Below, piece after piece: positions 37,043 through 46,559 of a DNA stretch of 64,000 nucleotides (within the stretch, counting starts at the first letter, position 1; each line of letters begins with the position of its first letter). The stretch comes from CAZGSN01 sp964371655 (GTDB taxonomy: Bacteria; Desulfobacterota; Binatia; HRBIN30). Below the pieces are notes generated by a model. It had not been told where the DNA came from and did no database searches. It saw nothing but the letters and a program-made list of their open reading frames with translations. Location of the stretch: NCBI GenBank assembly GCA_964371655.1, contig CAYJOD010000013.1:1-64000 (forward strand), in the 5' to 3' direction. Made by a program: the position numbers and the translations under genes.

Positions 37043-37795
37043 ATGAGGTTAGCTGACAGGGTAGCCATAGTAACCGGGGCGGCGCGCGGGATTGGACGCG
37101 AGATCGCTCTGACTCTTGTACGCGAAGGGGCCAAGGTGACGATCTGTGATCTCGACATCGAGCCGCTGAATGACGTGGCGAATGAGATCAAGGCCGCAGG
37201 TGGCCAAGCATTGGCCTGCAAAGTCGATGTGACGAAGAGCGCCGACATCGCCCAGATGGTCGAAGCCACTCTGCAGAGGTTTGGGCGAATCGACATCCTG
37301 GTCAACAACGCCGGCGGCAGTGCACGAGAGAAAGCTTCGATGTTTCATGAAGCAACGGAAGAGGTCTGGAGCTCAACGATAGCCCGCAATCTCGGCGGGA
37401 CGCTCGCCTGCACCAGAGCGGTGATCAACCACATGATCGAAAGAAAGAGTGGCAAGATCGTGAATTTCGCGTCGGTCAACGGCATCTCGGGACAAGCTGG
37501 GTTCGCCGACTACTCGGCGGCCAAAGCTGGGATCATCGGCTTCACCAAGGCTCTGGCGAAGGAGGTCAATTCCTTCGGAATCAATGTTAATGCTGTCGCC
37601 CCGGGAGTAATCGAGACCCGCGTGATTGAACAGATACCCAAAGAGACGATAACGACAATAATCGAGAGCCTGAAGCTGAATCGGCTCGGGCAGCCGGCCG
37701 ATATCGCCAATGCAGTGCTGTATCTGGTCTCCGATGAGGCGTCTTATGTCACTGGCGATGTACTCAGGGTTTGTGGTGGTGGGTTTATCTCTTAG
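37043..37795 (+). CDS. SDR family oxidoreductase (FabG/hydroxyacyl-CoA dehydrogenase-like)
   Basis: 250-residue classical SDR: TGAARGIG cofactor motif (11-18), NNAG at 88-91, catalytic Asn116, Ser144, Tyr157 and Lys161, and a C-terminal LRVCGGGFIS in place of the usual DGG. In this cluster the likely reaction is oxidation of a 3-hydroxyacyl-CoA. ATG at 37043 is used; a GTG at 37028 is an alternative. Base composition is a little more AT-rich than its neighbours, which might mean separate acquisition. Confidence 0.88.
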   Translation: MRLADRVAIVTGAARGIGREIALTLVREGAKVTICDLDIEPLNDVANEIKAAGGQALACKVDVTKSADIAQMVEATLQRFGRIDILVNNAGGSAREKASMFHEATEEVWSSTIARNLGGTLACTRAVINHMIERKSGKIVNFASVNGISGQAGFADYSAAKAGIIGFTKALAKEVNSFGINVNAVAPGVIETRVIEQIPKETITTIIESLKLNRLGQPADIANAVLYLVSDEASYVTGDVLRVCGGGFIS

Positions 37796-37972
37796 ACGGA
37801 CTTGCACGCCCTACGCGGACGCAGCGCCGCGAGCGTAGCCACCCAACCACGCCTCCTTTCGACGTGTCGACGGAGATTGTCCGTCGACGCGACCTGCTCC
37901 TCTGCCGATCTCCGCCTTGCCGCACCTTGGCGTTTTTGTATGTTGCCCCGAATTCTCAAAGAGGGTTGAGGA

Positions 37973-39175
37973 ATGACATCCATCGATATCGAAGCCGTAC
38001 TCTCAGACGAGGAATGCGCGGTTCGCGACACCTGCCACCAATTTGCGGCCACGGTGCTGCGGCCGGCCGGACAGGCTCTCGACCGCCTCGCCGATCCGGC
38101 GGCGGTGATCGCTCCCGGCTCGGTGCTCTGGGAGGTGTTCAAGAAGTATCACACTCTCGGCATCGCCGGACTCGGGGGCGACGCGACGATGGACCCGATC
38201 GCCAAGGCGCGCCTGATGTGCATCATCAACGAGGAGCTGGCCTGGGGCGACGTCGGACTCGCGATCACGGTCGGGCTCACTCAATTCCATCAGCCTTGGA
38301 TTGAGCAGATCGGGAACGTCGAGCTCAAGGAGCGCTTCTGCTCACCCGAGCGGCTGACCATCGGTTGCTGGGCGTTGACCGAACCCGATCACGGCAGCGA
38401 CACGGTGACTTTAACCGAGGCCCACTTCAGCGACCCGGCGTTGAAGGCGAATTGCGTCGCCTGCAAAGACGGCGACGACTATGTGATCAACGGGCAAAAG
38501 GCAGCTTGGGTCTCGAACGGCACGATCGCCGACATCGCTGTGCTCTTCTGCTCGCTCGATCCGAGCCAGGGGTTCAAGGGCGGCGCGGTGTTTCTGGTGC
38601 CGCTGGATCTGCCCGGTATCGCGCGTCCAAAACCGCTCGACAAGCTCGGGCAGCGCGCCCTCAATCAGGGCGAGATCTTCTTCAGCGACGTGCGCATCCC
38701 CGCCGCCTACATGGTGCTGGGCCCGGAGTTCTACTCGCTGGCGTTAGAGACCATGCTCGCGCACGCCAACGCTGCCATGGGTCAGCTTTTCGTTGGGGTG
38801 GCGCGCGCGGCCTACGAGCATGCCGTCGATTACGCCAAGCAGCGCGTACAAGGCGGCGTGCCGATCTTCGAGCACCAGAGCGTTCGCGGTCGACTGTTCA
38901 AGATGTTCATGCAGGTGGAAGCGGCGCGTGCGTTGGCGCGCCGGGTGACGATGTACAATGCTGTCAACCCGCCGCTGGTGCAGTACTCGATTGCCGCGAA
39001 AGTCTTCTGCACCAATACCGCGTTCGAGGTCGCCAGTGCGGCGGTGCAGATCTTCGGAGGCAACGGCCTCAGTCGTGAGTACCCGGTCGAAAAGCTGCTC
39101 CGCGACGCCCGCGCTTCGATGATCGAGGACGGATGCAATGAAGTGCTCAGTCTGCTCGGCGCAACCAAGCTGTGA
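37973..39175 (+). CDS. Acyl-CoA dehydrogenase family protein
   Basis: 400-residue flavoprotein that introduces a double bond in acyl-CoA and passes electrons to ETF. CWALTEPDHGSD is the FAD-binding signature, the middle beta domain follows, and in the C-terminal helical domain VQIFGGNGLSREYPVEKLLRDAR and MIEDGCNEVL carry the flavin contacts and the catalytic base candidate Glu385. ATG at 37973 has GGTTGAGGA-type upstream sequence. It is followed by a thiolase 63 nt on. Confidence 0.9.
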   Translation: MTSIDIEAVLSDEECAVRDTCHQFAATVLRPAGQALDRLADPAAVIAPGSVLWEVFKKYHTLGIAGLGGDATMDPIAKARLMCIINEELAWGDVGLAITVGLTQFHQPWIEQIGNVELKERFCSPERLTIGCWALTEPDHGSDTVTLTEAHFSDPALKANCVACKDGDDYVINGQKAAWVSNGTIADIAVLFCSLDPSQGFKGGAVFLVPLDLPGIARPKPLDKLGQRALNQGEIFFSDVRIPAAYMVLGPEFYSLALETMLAHANAAMGQLFVGVARAAYEHAVDYAKQRVQGGVPIFEHQSVRGRLFKMFMQVEAARALARRVTMYNAVNPPLVQYSIAAKVFCTNTAFEVASAAVQIFGGNGLSREYPVEKLLRDARASMIEDGCNEVLSLLGATKL

Positions 39176-39238
39176 GCGGTGTCCTTGGCGTCCCAGCAGT
39201 TCTTGCAGTCCTTTTCCGCAAACTAGGGAGCAACCACC

Positions 39239-40462
39239 ATGCGTTTGAAAGCAATCGTTGCCGGGGTCGGAATGACCCGTTTCATGAAGTATCCGGATAA
39301 GGGCCTGAAGCAGCTCGGCAGCGAAGCGGCGCAAGCGGCAGTCGCCGATGCCGGTTTGGAGCTCGCGGATCTCGAAGCCGCTTACGTCGGCAACTGCGCG
39401 GCCGGATTGGTCACCGGGCAGGAGTCCATCCGCGGTCAGGTCATCTTGAGCACCATCGGCGTCGGTAAGATTCCGATCATCAACGTGGAGAACGCCTGCG
39501 CCAGCGGCTCGACGGCGCTGCTGCAGGCCTGTGCCATGGTTTCGAGCGGGTTGTACGATACCGTGCTGGCGCTTGGCGTCGAGAAGCTCTCGCACCCGGA
39601 CAAGATGCGCAGCTTCGCTGCCTTTGCCGGCGCCATGGACGTCGATGAGCTCAACGAGATGATCGAGTCGCTGAGCAAGGCGGCGGAAGCGGAAGCCGCG
39701 GCCGGCGGTGCCGGTCAAAGCCGCTCGATGTTCATGGACGTGTACGCCATGGCCGCACGAGCGCACATGCAGCGTTATGGCACCACGCGCGAACAGCTCG
39801 CGGCGGTGGCTTCCAAGAACTCGTTCCACGGCAGCCTCAATGCACGCGCTCAGTTTCGCGAGGCGTTGACGGTCGAGCAGGTGCTGAACGATCGCCTGAT
39901 CGTCGATCCGCTGACGCGGTCGATGTGCTCGCCCATCGGTGACGGCGCCGCCGCCGCGGTCGTCGTCAGCGAGCGCCGGGCGCGCCAGCTCGGCATCGAC
40001 AAGCCGGTTCGCGTCGTCACCAGTGTCATGCATTCGGGTTGGAATCATCGTGACGATGAGCCCGACACCGTCGAGCTCTGTGCGCGCGAGGCCTACGAGG
40101 AGGCCGGTGTGGGTCCGCAGGATCTCGACGTGGTTGAGCTCCACGATGCGTCGGCACCGGCGGAGATCATCGCCTACGAGCAGCTCGGGCTGTGCGCCAA
40201 AGGTGCCGGTGGAAAGCTGGTGGAGTCGGGGGCGACGAAACTCGGTGGGCGGCTGCCGGTGAACACCTCCGGGGGGCTGTTGCGCAAAGGCCATCCAGTC
40301 GGCGCCACCGGGTTGGCGCAGATCGTCGAGCTCACCGAACAGCTGCAGGGTCGTTCCGGCAAACGCCAGGTCGAAGGCGCCAAGCTCGCTCTTGCGCAAA
40401 ACGGCGGCGGCAAGAGCGGCAACGACGCCGCGGCGATGCTGGTGACGATTCTCAGTCGCTAG
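39239..40462 (+). CDS. Thiolase family protein (SCP2-type)
   Basis: 407-residue thiolase. Nucleophilic cysteine Cys87 in NACASGS, then VELHDASAPAE and the GHPVGATG histidine motif near residue 350. The C-terminal cysteine of degradative thiolases is replaced in NGGGKSG, as in SCP2/Ltp-type thiolases that cleave branched or steroid-type acyl-CoAs, so substrate may be unusual. ATG at 39239 with GGGAGC upstream. Between it and the next ligase lies a 7-mer tandem array. Confidence 0.9.
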   Translation: MRLKAIVAGVGMTRFMKYPDKGLKQLGSEAAQAAVADAGLELADLEAAYVGNCAAGLVTGQESIRGQVILSTIGVGKIPIINVENACASGSTALLQACAMVSSGLYDTVLALGVEKLSHPDKMRSFAAFAGAMDVDELNEMIESLSKAAEAEAAAGGAGQSRSMFMDVYAMAARAHMQRYGTTREQLAAVASKNSFHGSLNARAQFREALTVEQVLNDRLIVDPLTRSMCSPIGDGAAAAVVVSERRARQLGIDKPVRVVTSVMHSGWNHRDDEPDTVELCAREAYEEAGVGPQDLDVVELHDASAPAEIIAYEQLGLCAKGAGGKLVESGATKLGGRLPVNTSGGLLRKGHPVGATGLAQIVELTEQLQGRSGKRQVEGAKLALAQNGGGKSGNDAAAMLVTILSR

Positions 40463-40481
40463 CGGCTGCCGAGAATGGACA

Positions 40482-40530
40482 ACCACTGACCACTGATCAC
40501 TGACCACCGACCACTGACCACTGACCACTG
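40482..40530 (+). repeat. Tandem 7-mer array (ACCACTG) x7 before a CoA-ligase gene
   Basis: Seven consecutive ACCACTG units (two with one substitution or so) fill 40482-40530, and the ATG of the next gene is 9 nt after. No Shine-Dalgarno is visible between the array and the ATG. There are no spacers, so it is not CRISPR. Confidence 0.85.
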
Positions 40531-40539
40531 AAATCCCCC

Positions 40540-42159
40540 ATGCGCGAACGTAACGAGCTGATCCTCGCTGATCTCATCGCCATCCGCGCCGAGCAGCGTC
40601 CCGATCTCGACGTGCTCACCTTCGAGCATCTGAGCCTCGACGACGGCGGCAGCGCCGACGAGGTCCGCACTTTCGCCGAGCTGCACAGCAATGCCAACCG
40701 CATCGCGGCGGGCTTGATCGGCAAGGGGGTGGGACGCGGCGACCGTGTCGCGGTGATGATGCGCAACCATCCCGAGCTCGTGGAGACGCTGGTCGCGTGC
40801 TCGATCACCGGCGCCTTGTTCGTTCCCGTCGACCCGCGCACGCGCGGGGAGAAGCTGGCGTACATGCTGCGCCACGCCGGTTGCGCGGGGATCGTCTGTG
40901 CAGACTATTGTCTCGCCGCGCTCGACGTCGTGCGCCCGCTGGTACCCGATCTCAAATGGGTTATGGCGCTCGAGACGGCGGAGGCAGCGCCGGCGCCGTC
41001 GAGCTTGCGTGACGTGGAGTCGCTGCGCGCTTGGCTGTGCGCGCCGGCGCCGACGGTCGACGTGCGCAGCGACAGCCCCGATGCGCCCTTGCAGGTCATG
41101 TACACGTCGGGCACCACCGGAGATCCGAAGGGCATCGTCGGCGCCAATTTCCGCTTCTGCGCCGCGTCGATCCTAGGCACTCTCTTCAGCTACGAACCCG
41201 ACGAGCGACCGTATACCGGGCTTTCTCTCACTCACGGCAATGCGCAATCGGTGACCCTCGCACCGGCACTGGGCATGGGTCTGCGCGCCGTGTTCAGCCG
41301 GCGCTTTACCAAGTCGAAGCTGTGGGACGTGTGTCGTACCTACGGCTGCACGACGTTCTCGCTCGTCGGCGGTATGGCGACGGCCGTCTACAGCGAGCCG
41401 CCGCGCGCCAACGACGGCGACAATCCGGTGCGCATGGTGGTGAGCGGTGGCATGCCGGCTGCCGTCTGGGAGGCGTTCGAACGGCGCTTTAACGTAGAGG
41501 TCCTTGAGTTCTATGGTGCCATGGACGGCGGCGGCATGGCGTACAAGCCGATCGGGCAGGGGCCGGTGGGTTCCTTTGGAAAGCCGATGCCGAGCGTCGA
41601 CATGCAGATCCTCGACGCCGACGGCCGCGAGTGTGAACCCGGCGTGGTCGGCGAGATCTGCTGCCGGCCGGTGGGCGGCGGCGATGCCAGCGTCGAGTAT
41701 TTTGGGAATGCCGACGCCGCGGCCAGAAAGATCCGCGGCGGTTGGAACCGCAGTGGTGACATGGGCCACCGCGACGCCGACGGCTGGCTGTATTTCGACT
41801 ATCGCGCCGGCGGCGGTATCCGTCGCAACGGTGACTTCATCGATGCCAGCTACGTCGAGAAAACGATCGCCGAGCATCCACGTGTCGCCGACGTGTTCGT
41901 CTACGGAGTCGCCGCGACGTCCGCGGCCCCGGGCGAAAAGGACGTCGTCGCCGCGATCGTCCCCGTGGCAGGGCAGGATTTCGACCCGGCCTCGATCTTC
42001 GCTGCATGCCGTGAGCGACTCGAACCGAACTTCGTCCCGACCTACCTGCAGGTCGTCGACGAGATTCCCAAGACCGTTTCAGAGAAGCCGCAAGAGCGAC
42101 TGCTGCAGGAGCAGTTCGATCCGAAGGCGGTGAACGTCTACACGGAGAAGCGTGGATGA
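40540..42159 (+). CDS. AMP-binding CoA ligase (CaiC-like)
   Basis: 539 residues. MYTSGTTGDPKGIV (about 187-200), EFYGAMDGGGMAYKPIG in the A5 region, GWNRSGDMGHRDADGW, then a hinge with RRNGDFIDASYVEK. The usual final TGK is replaced by VSEKPQERLL, as in crotonobetaine/carnitine CoA ligase relatives. It probably activates an acid for the dehydrogenase and thiolase encoded upstream. The start ATG at 40540 lies next to the 7-mer array. Confidence 0.87.
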   Translation: MRERNELILADLIAIRAEQRPDLDVLTFEHLSLDDGGSADEVRTFAELHSNANRIAAGLIGKGVGRGDRVAVMMRNHPELVETLVACSITGALFVPVDPRTRGEKLAYMLRHAGCAGIVCADYCLAALDVVRPLVPDLKWVMALETAEAAPAPSSLRDVESLRAWLCAPAPTVDVRSDSPDAPLQVMYTSGTTGDPKGIVGANFRFCAASILGTLFSYEPDERPYTGLSLTHGNAQSVTLAPALGMGLRAVFSRRFTKSKLWDVCRTYGCTTFSLVGGMATAVYSEPPRANDGDNPVRMVVSGGMPAAVWEAFERRFNVEVLEFYGAMDGGGMAYKPIGQGPVGSFGKPMPSVDMQILDADGRECEPGVVGEICCRPVGGGDASVEYFGNADAAARKIRGGWNRSGDMGHRDADGWLYFDYRAGGGIRRNGDFIDASYVEKTIAEHPRVADVFVYGVAATSAAPGEKDVVAAIVPVAGQDFDPASIFAACRERLEPNFVPTYLQVVDEIPKTVSEKPQERLLQEQFDPKAVNVYTEKRG

Positions 42160-42240
42160 GCCTGCGATCTCTTGCCGGCGCGTGACGATGTGCGCAGAGC
42201 TTGAGAAAGAATCGCGGCGCCGCAGCCACCCTACGCCGGT

Positions 42241-42303
42241 GCGCACGGCGCACCCTACGAAGCCGCCGGGCAATCGGTCGAGGTGGTAGGGTGCGCCGCG
42301 CGC
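42241..42303. repeat. Hairpin GCGCACGGCGCACCCTAC / GTAGGGTGCGCC
   Basis: In the 369-bp gap 42160-42528. Arms 42241-42258 and 42286-42303 are inverted repeats of 18 bp with one mismatch around a 27-nt loop, with another CACCCTACG just upstream. This GTAGGGTGCGCC type of intergenic repeat is widespread in environmental bacteria. The rest of the gap (42310-42528) is the likely promoter region for the cytochrome gene; no clear -35/-10 pair is seen. Confidence 0.65.
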
Positions 42304-42528
42304 AGCGATCGGTCGGCAGCGCGGATCGAAGTTCTTCACGTCCTTTCAGCCAAGGAGATCGGGTCGATTCAGGCTAGAGGGATCCTCTCTCTATTGCGGT
42401 GACGATCTTTCGCCGCCACTGCGGCAAATTCCATGGGAATACCAACTCATATCTTCTAGGTTCACGTGGCGAGACTTGCCGCACCCGGCGGTATGTAGAT
42501 TGCTCGCTGGGACGGTAGTCGGACGGAA

Positions 42529-42972
42529 GTGAGTGTGAAACAGGAAATGGGCGAAGATCGCGAGCGGCGTCAATTTGCGGTGTCGCCTTCGAAGTACGGG
42601 CTAGATCGTGCCGCGGGGTTCGCTTGTGGAATGATCCTCTGCGCACTGGTGGGTGTTGGTTCCGCTCGCGCGGAGAACAGCGGCGGGAACATGGTGGCCG
42701 GACGCGAGGTCTTTCAGATGTACTGTGTTCCGTGCCATGGGTCGAAGGGCGATGGTCATGGAACACTCGCGCCCAGTCTCAGCAGCCAGCCGAAAGATCT
42801 GACAAGCCCGAGCTACCTCAGGGGCGTGAGCGACAGCTACCTGGCCGAGCTCATCACTCAGGGCGGTGGCGCGAGCCACGGCCAGCCGATGATGCCCGCG
42901 TGGATGTCCGTGCTGCGCCACGAGGATGTGGCCGCCGTGATCGCCTACATCCGTTCGTTGGAGCGAAAATGA
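42529..42972 (+). CDS. Mono-haem c-type cytochrome
   Basis: About 147 residues with an N-terminal signal (FACGMILCALVGVGSARA) and a single haem motif CVPCH (Cys66-His70 from the GTG start). GHGTLAPSL follows and PMMPAWM supplies a likely distal Met. Class I cytochrome of the c-552/cbb3-type CXXCH fold, exported and matured by one of the Ccm systems. It may start at GTG 42529 or ATG 42547. Its stop overlaps the kinase start as ATGA, linking the two genes closely. Confidence 0.85.
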   Translation: MSVKQEMGEDRERRQFAVSPSKYGLDRAAGFACGMILCALVGVGSARAENSGGNMVAGREVFQMYCVPCHGSKGDGHGTLAPSLSSQPKDLTSPSYLRGVSDSYLAELITQGGGASHGQPMMPAWMSVLRHEDVAAVIAYIRSLERK

Positions 42973-44861
42973 GTGGCGGCTCACGGCTGAGCGCGCCGCT
43001 TTGGGTGGTTGGCCTTCTGCGCCGCCTGCCGCTGAGACGGCGCGGCCCACTCTTCATCTTGTGCGGACTGTTGCTCATCTTCACCGTCTTCGGTGGGTTC
43101 AGCATCTTCAGTCTGCGCCGGAGCAGCGAGCTGGCGACGGAGTGGACGATGCGGTCCGCGCACGTCGCTGCGCAAAGATTGGATCATGAAATCGAGCTTG
43201 AGCAGAACGGGGTGGAGCGTCTGGCGCGCTGGCCGGGAGTCGCCTCGACTCTCGAGCTGTTGTGGTGGGGCCGCACCGACATTGCGCCGCCGTGGGTCAC
43301 CCTCAACTTTCTAGCCTCGGATCCTGAGGACTTCGGTGCCTGCGTGTTCGTCACCGATCCGCAGGGAACGGTGCTGTGGACAAAGCCGCCGGGCCTCGGC
43401 CTGCTGAACCGGGATCTGAGCATCTATCCGGAGGTCCGTGCGGCCCTGGCGGACAAAGCCACACGTACGTCTGACCTTCTGCCCGCCAGTTTTTGGCCGG
43501 AGCCGCACGTGCTCATCTCTAGCGCGATCCAGAGCACCGAAGGTGGTGCGGTGGGCCTGGTCGGCACGGTCGTCGGCGCCGAGCGACTGCGCCGCGGCGA
43601 GCTTTTCGGTGCGGGTGAGGGAATCGCGCCGGAGGCGGTTCTTGCCGACACGTACGTGGTCGACGCGGCGGGCGGGATCGTCACCAGCACCGACCCGGGT
43701 CGCCTGTTCACACAGGTCGATGACGACTTCTTGCGCGCGCGCGCCGCCAGTGAGGCAACGGGCTTCTCGACGCGGCGAGGTGATCGGGTGCTGGCAGCGC
43801 ACCAGCTGGCGGTGGTGCCGTGGCATGTCGTCATCGAACAACCCGTCAGCAGTGTCTACAAGGATGTCTACCTTCTCGAACGTAACCTGGCGATCCTGGC
43901 GGTGCTGCTGACGCTGCTTGCCCTGATCGTGTGGCTTCCGTTCGTGGGCAGCTTCGTCGGCCCGATTCACGCCCTCACCGTCGAATCGCAACGCATTGCT
44001 TCGGGCGACCTGTCCCATCCAGTCCCGCGCGACGGCCACGACGAAGTCAGCACGTTGGCGGAATCCTTCGAGAACATGCGCCGGCAGTTACTGGACGCCA
44101 AAGACAACCTGGAAAAGCAGGTCGTCGAGCTCACCGAGATGAACCGCCTCAAGGCCGAGTTTATCGCCACGCTCTCGCACGAGTTCCGCACCCCCATGCA
44201 CATCATGCGCGGGTATATCGATCTCATTCTGGACGGAGACTTCGGCCCCGTTCCCGAAGAGTTGCGCGAGCCGTTAGGCGCCGTCGTGAGGCAGTTCGGC
44301 TCGCTGTGGATGCTCCTGGAGTCATGCCTGGAACTGGTGAAATTCAATGCCGGCAAACAGCAGACCTCCAAGACGAAATTCGACCTCAACCGGCTCGTGT
44401 GCGACGTCATGGAAGATCTTGCGCCACGGCTCCAGGAAAAGAGCTTGGACGCCGCGGTCCGGTTGCCCGAAGGTCCGCGCTGGATCGCCAGCGACGAGGC
44501 CAAGGTGGAGCGAATCCTGTGCAACCTCGTCGGCAATGCGGTGAAGTTCACCGACGCGGGTAAGATTGAGGTGTGGAGCGAAGTGGGCCCGCTGCCGGAG
44601 ATGGTGACCGTGCACGTGCGCGACACTGGCATCGGCATCAGCGATAGCGATCAGAAGATCATCTTCGAACGCTTTCGCCAGGTCGACGGTACGTCGACGC
44701 GACGCTTCGACGGACTGGGCCTCGGCCTCAGCATCGCCAGCGAGCTTGCCGAGATGCTCGGCGGTTCCATCACCGTGAGTAGCGCTCCCGGTGCCGGTTC
44801 CACCTTCTCGCTGATCTTGCCGCAGGTGCTCTCTGACGCAGCGGGCATACAAACGGCGTGA
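42969..44861 (+). CDS. Membrane sensor histidine kinase (dCache-HAMP-HisKA-HATPase)
   Basis: 630 residues. Membrane helices near 27-50 and 300-325 flank a periplasmic sensor domain of about 250 residues (Cache-like, with CVFVTDPQGTVLW). A HAMP domain follows (about 325-380), then HisKA with phosphoacceptor His404 in TLSHEFRTPMH, and HATPase_c with NLVGNAVKFTDAG, DTGIGIS and GLGLGLSIA. It probably senses a periplasmic ligand or, given the overlapping cytochrome, redox state. No response regulator is adjacent, so its partner is elsewhere. Confidence 0.9.
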   Translation: MSGGSRLSAPLWVVGLLRRLPLRRRGPLFILCGLLLIFTVFGGFSIFSLRRSSELATEWTMRSAHVAAQRLDHEIELEQNGVERLARWPGVASTLELLWWGRTDIAPPWVTLNFLASDPEDFGACVFVTDPQGTVLWTKPPGLGLLNRDLSIYPEVRAALADKATRTSDLLPASFWPEPHVLISSAIQSTEGGAVGLVGTVVGAERLRRGELFGAGEGIAPEAVLADTYVVDAAGGIVTSTDPGRLFTQVDDDFLRARAASEATGFSTRRGDRVLAAHQLAVVPWHVVIEQPVSSVYKDVYLLERNLAILAVLLTLLALIVWLPFVGSFVGPIHALTVESQRIASGDLSHPVPRDGHDEVSTLAESFENMRRQLLDAKDNLEKQVVELTEMNRLKAEFIATLSHEFRTPMHIMRGYIDLILDGDFGPVPEELREPLGAVVRQFGSLWMLLESCLELVKFNAGKQQTSKTKFDLNRLVCDVMEDLAPRLQEKSLDAAVRLPEGPRWIASDEAKVERILCNLVGNAVKFTDAGKIEVWSEVGPLPEMVTVHVRDTGIGISDSDQKIIFERFRQVDGTSTRRFDGLGLGLSIASELAEMLGGSITVSSAPGAGSTFSLILPQVLSDAAGIQTA

Positions 44862-44881
44862 GCCGGGTTCAACAGAAGATC

Positions 44882-44957
44882 AACCACAGAGGACACCGAG
44901 GGCACAGAGAAAGGAGTCTGGGCGTTCCTTCCGCATCTCTGTGGCGTCTGTACTACT
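44882..44957. repeat. Inverted CACAGAG array
   Basis: First part of the gene-free gap 44862-45500. Left arm 44882-44916 (ACCACAGAGGACACCGAGGG and on), right arm 44927-44957 (its loose complement with TCTCTGTGGCGTCTGT). Same unit type as at 23167-23239. Confidence 0.65.
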
Positions 44958-45038
44958 CACGTTCAGACTCTCATCGGCGCGCGAAGATTCTCCAGTCGGG
45001 CGGCAAGGCCAGCTCCTCGCCCGCGTCACCCTTCGACA

Positions 45039-45240
45039 GGCTCAGCCCGAAAAACTCAGTTGGAACCACGGATTCCACGGATCAACACAGATAAGGAAAA
45101 ACAACTACAACAACTTGCAGAGGGACCGCGACACAGAAGCCTGGCGGACAAGTTTTTCCGATCCGAACGAAGGTGTTTCCTCTTCATATCCGTGCCCATC
45201 CGTGAAATCCGTGGTTCCAATTGATGTGTTTGGGCTCAGG
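45039..45240. repeat. CACGGATG-unit palindromic element, copy G
   Basis: Full-length element: outer GGCTCAGCCCGAA (45039) to TTTGGGCTCAGG (45240), arms TTGGAACCACGGATTCCACG (from 45060) and CATCCGTGAAATCCGTGG (to about 45214). Shares flanks and arms with 32097-32300 and 46554-46753. The central part differs between copies. The rest of the gap to 45500 shows no gene. Confidence 0.82.
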
Positions 45241-45500
45241 ACAGGCTTCCGGCGCGGGAGAGGGAGTGCTTCCAAACACCGGCGCGGCTTGGGTTGCGGG
45301 CGTCGGCCCAGCGCTAGGCCTCTGTGGTTCAAGATTCGATCTGTCGGATCAAATTGGAATCCTGGGGATCGGGAGACTCGAGACTTTGCGCTCGCCATCC
45401 TCATCTCTGTGGTGCCCTGGTTGAAATTCTTGGGCGCAAGTGATTGTGGGCGAGCTCAGAAAGGGGGACAGGCCCCTTTCTTCTGCTGAAAGGAGCGATC

Positions 45501-46559
45501 ATGACGACACGTCTAATGCGCGCTGCCCGCTTTCACGGTGCTGGCGTCGAGGTTCGGATTGAAGAGGTTCCGTACCCGGTTGCCGCTCCGGGTGAGGTTG
45601 TCGTTAGGGTGGCGGCGTGCGGCATCTGCGGCTCCGACGTTCACTTCCTCGAGGGGATGCCGGTGCCGGCCGGACTGCCGATCACCCTCGGGCACGAGCC
45701 GGCAGGTGTCGTCGAGACAGTCGGCGCGGGTGTCAGCGAGTGGGCTCCCGGCGATCGCGTCGCGTTGCACCTTGGCAACGGCTGCGGCACCTGCCGCACC
45801 TGTCAGGCTGGTCATCCGAACTGTTGTCCGCGCTTAATCGCGCCGGGGCTACACATCGACGGCGCCTTCGCCGATGCGATCAAGGCGCCAGCCGGGAACC
45901 TCGTGCGTGTACCCGACGCGGTCTCGCTCGCGGCCGCTGCCGTGGCCACCGACTGCGTCGCCACGCCCTACCACGCGCTCACCTGTCGCGCTCAGTTGCG
46001 CAAGGGCGAACGCGTTGCCGTCATCGGCGTCGGCGGTGTGGGTGGGCAAGCCGTGCGTCTGGCGAGCGTGCTCGGCGCCGGTCAAGTGGTTGCGGTCGAC
46101 TTGTCCGCGATTGCGCTGGAGCGCGCCGCGCGTGCCGGTGCGACGCACACAATCCACCTGGCGCCTGGCGAGGATCCTGCCCTTCGCGTCCACCAGGTGA
46201 CGGACGGCGGCGCGGATCTTGTCCTTGAATGCGTGGGTACGCCTGAGACCATCGCGGCAGGCGTGCGTAGCCTGCTGCCCGGCGGTCGCCTCATCTCGGT
46301 CGGCGTCGGCATGCAGCCGCCGGCGATCGACCTGCCGCAGGCGTTGTTCTCTCTGAACGAGCTCTCGGTGATCGGCAGCTTCGGCTCGCACAAGCACGAC
46401 CTCGAGGCGATTCTTCAGATGCAGGCCAACGGCGTGATCGACATTGAGTCGTCCATCTCGCACCGCATACCGCTCAGCGAGGTCGCCGACGGTCTCGACA
46501 TGCTGCGTACGAAGAAAGGCGACCCGCAACGGATCGTCGTCGAGATGGCGACGGGCTGA
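45501..46559 (+). CDS. Zinc-dependent alcohol dehydrogenase (MDR family)
   Basis: 352 residues. Catalytic zinc ligands Cys40 (CGICGSD) and His65 (LGHE); structural zinc lobe Cys95, Cys98, Cys101 and Cys109 in GCGTCRTCQAGHPNCC. The NAD-binding GVGGVGGQAV fold is in the middle. It oxidises an alcohol or polyol. The start ATG at 45501 has a strong AAAGGAG 6 nt upstream. The stop codon lies inside the first outer arm of the next repeat element. Confidence 0.9.
   Translation: MTTRLMRAARFHGAGVEVRIEEVPYPVAAPGEVVVRVAACGICGSDVHFLEGMPVPAGLPITLGHEPAGVVETVGAGVSEWAPGDRVALHLGNGCGTCRTCQAGHPNCCPRLIAPGLHIDGAFADAIKAPAGNLVRVPDAVSLAAAAVATDCVATPYHALTCRAQLRKGERVAVIGVGGVGGQAVRLASVLGAGQVVAVDLSAIALERAARAGATHTIHLAPGEDPALRVHQVTDGGADLVLECVGTPETIAAGVRSLLPGGRLISVGVGMQPPAIDLPQALFSLNELSVIGSFGSHKHDLEAILQMQANGVIDIESSISHRIPLSEVADGLDMLRTKKGDPQRIVVEMATG

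Noticed and set aside
40482..40530. Possible CRISPR array
   Set aside because: Seven-base units with no spacers and no cas genes.
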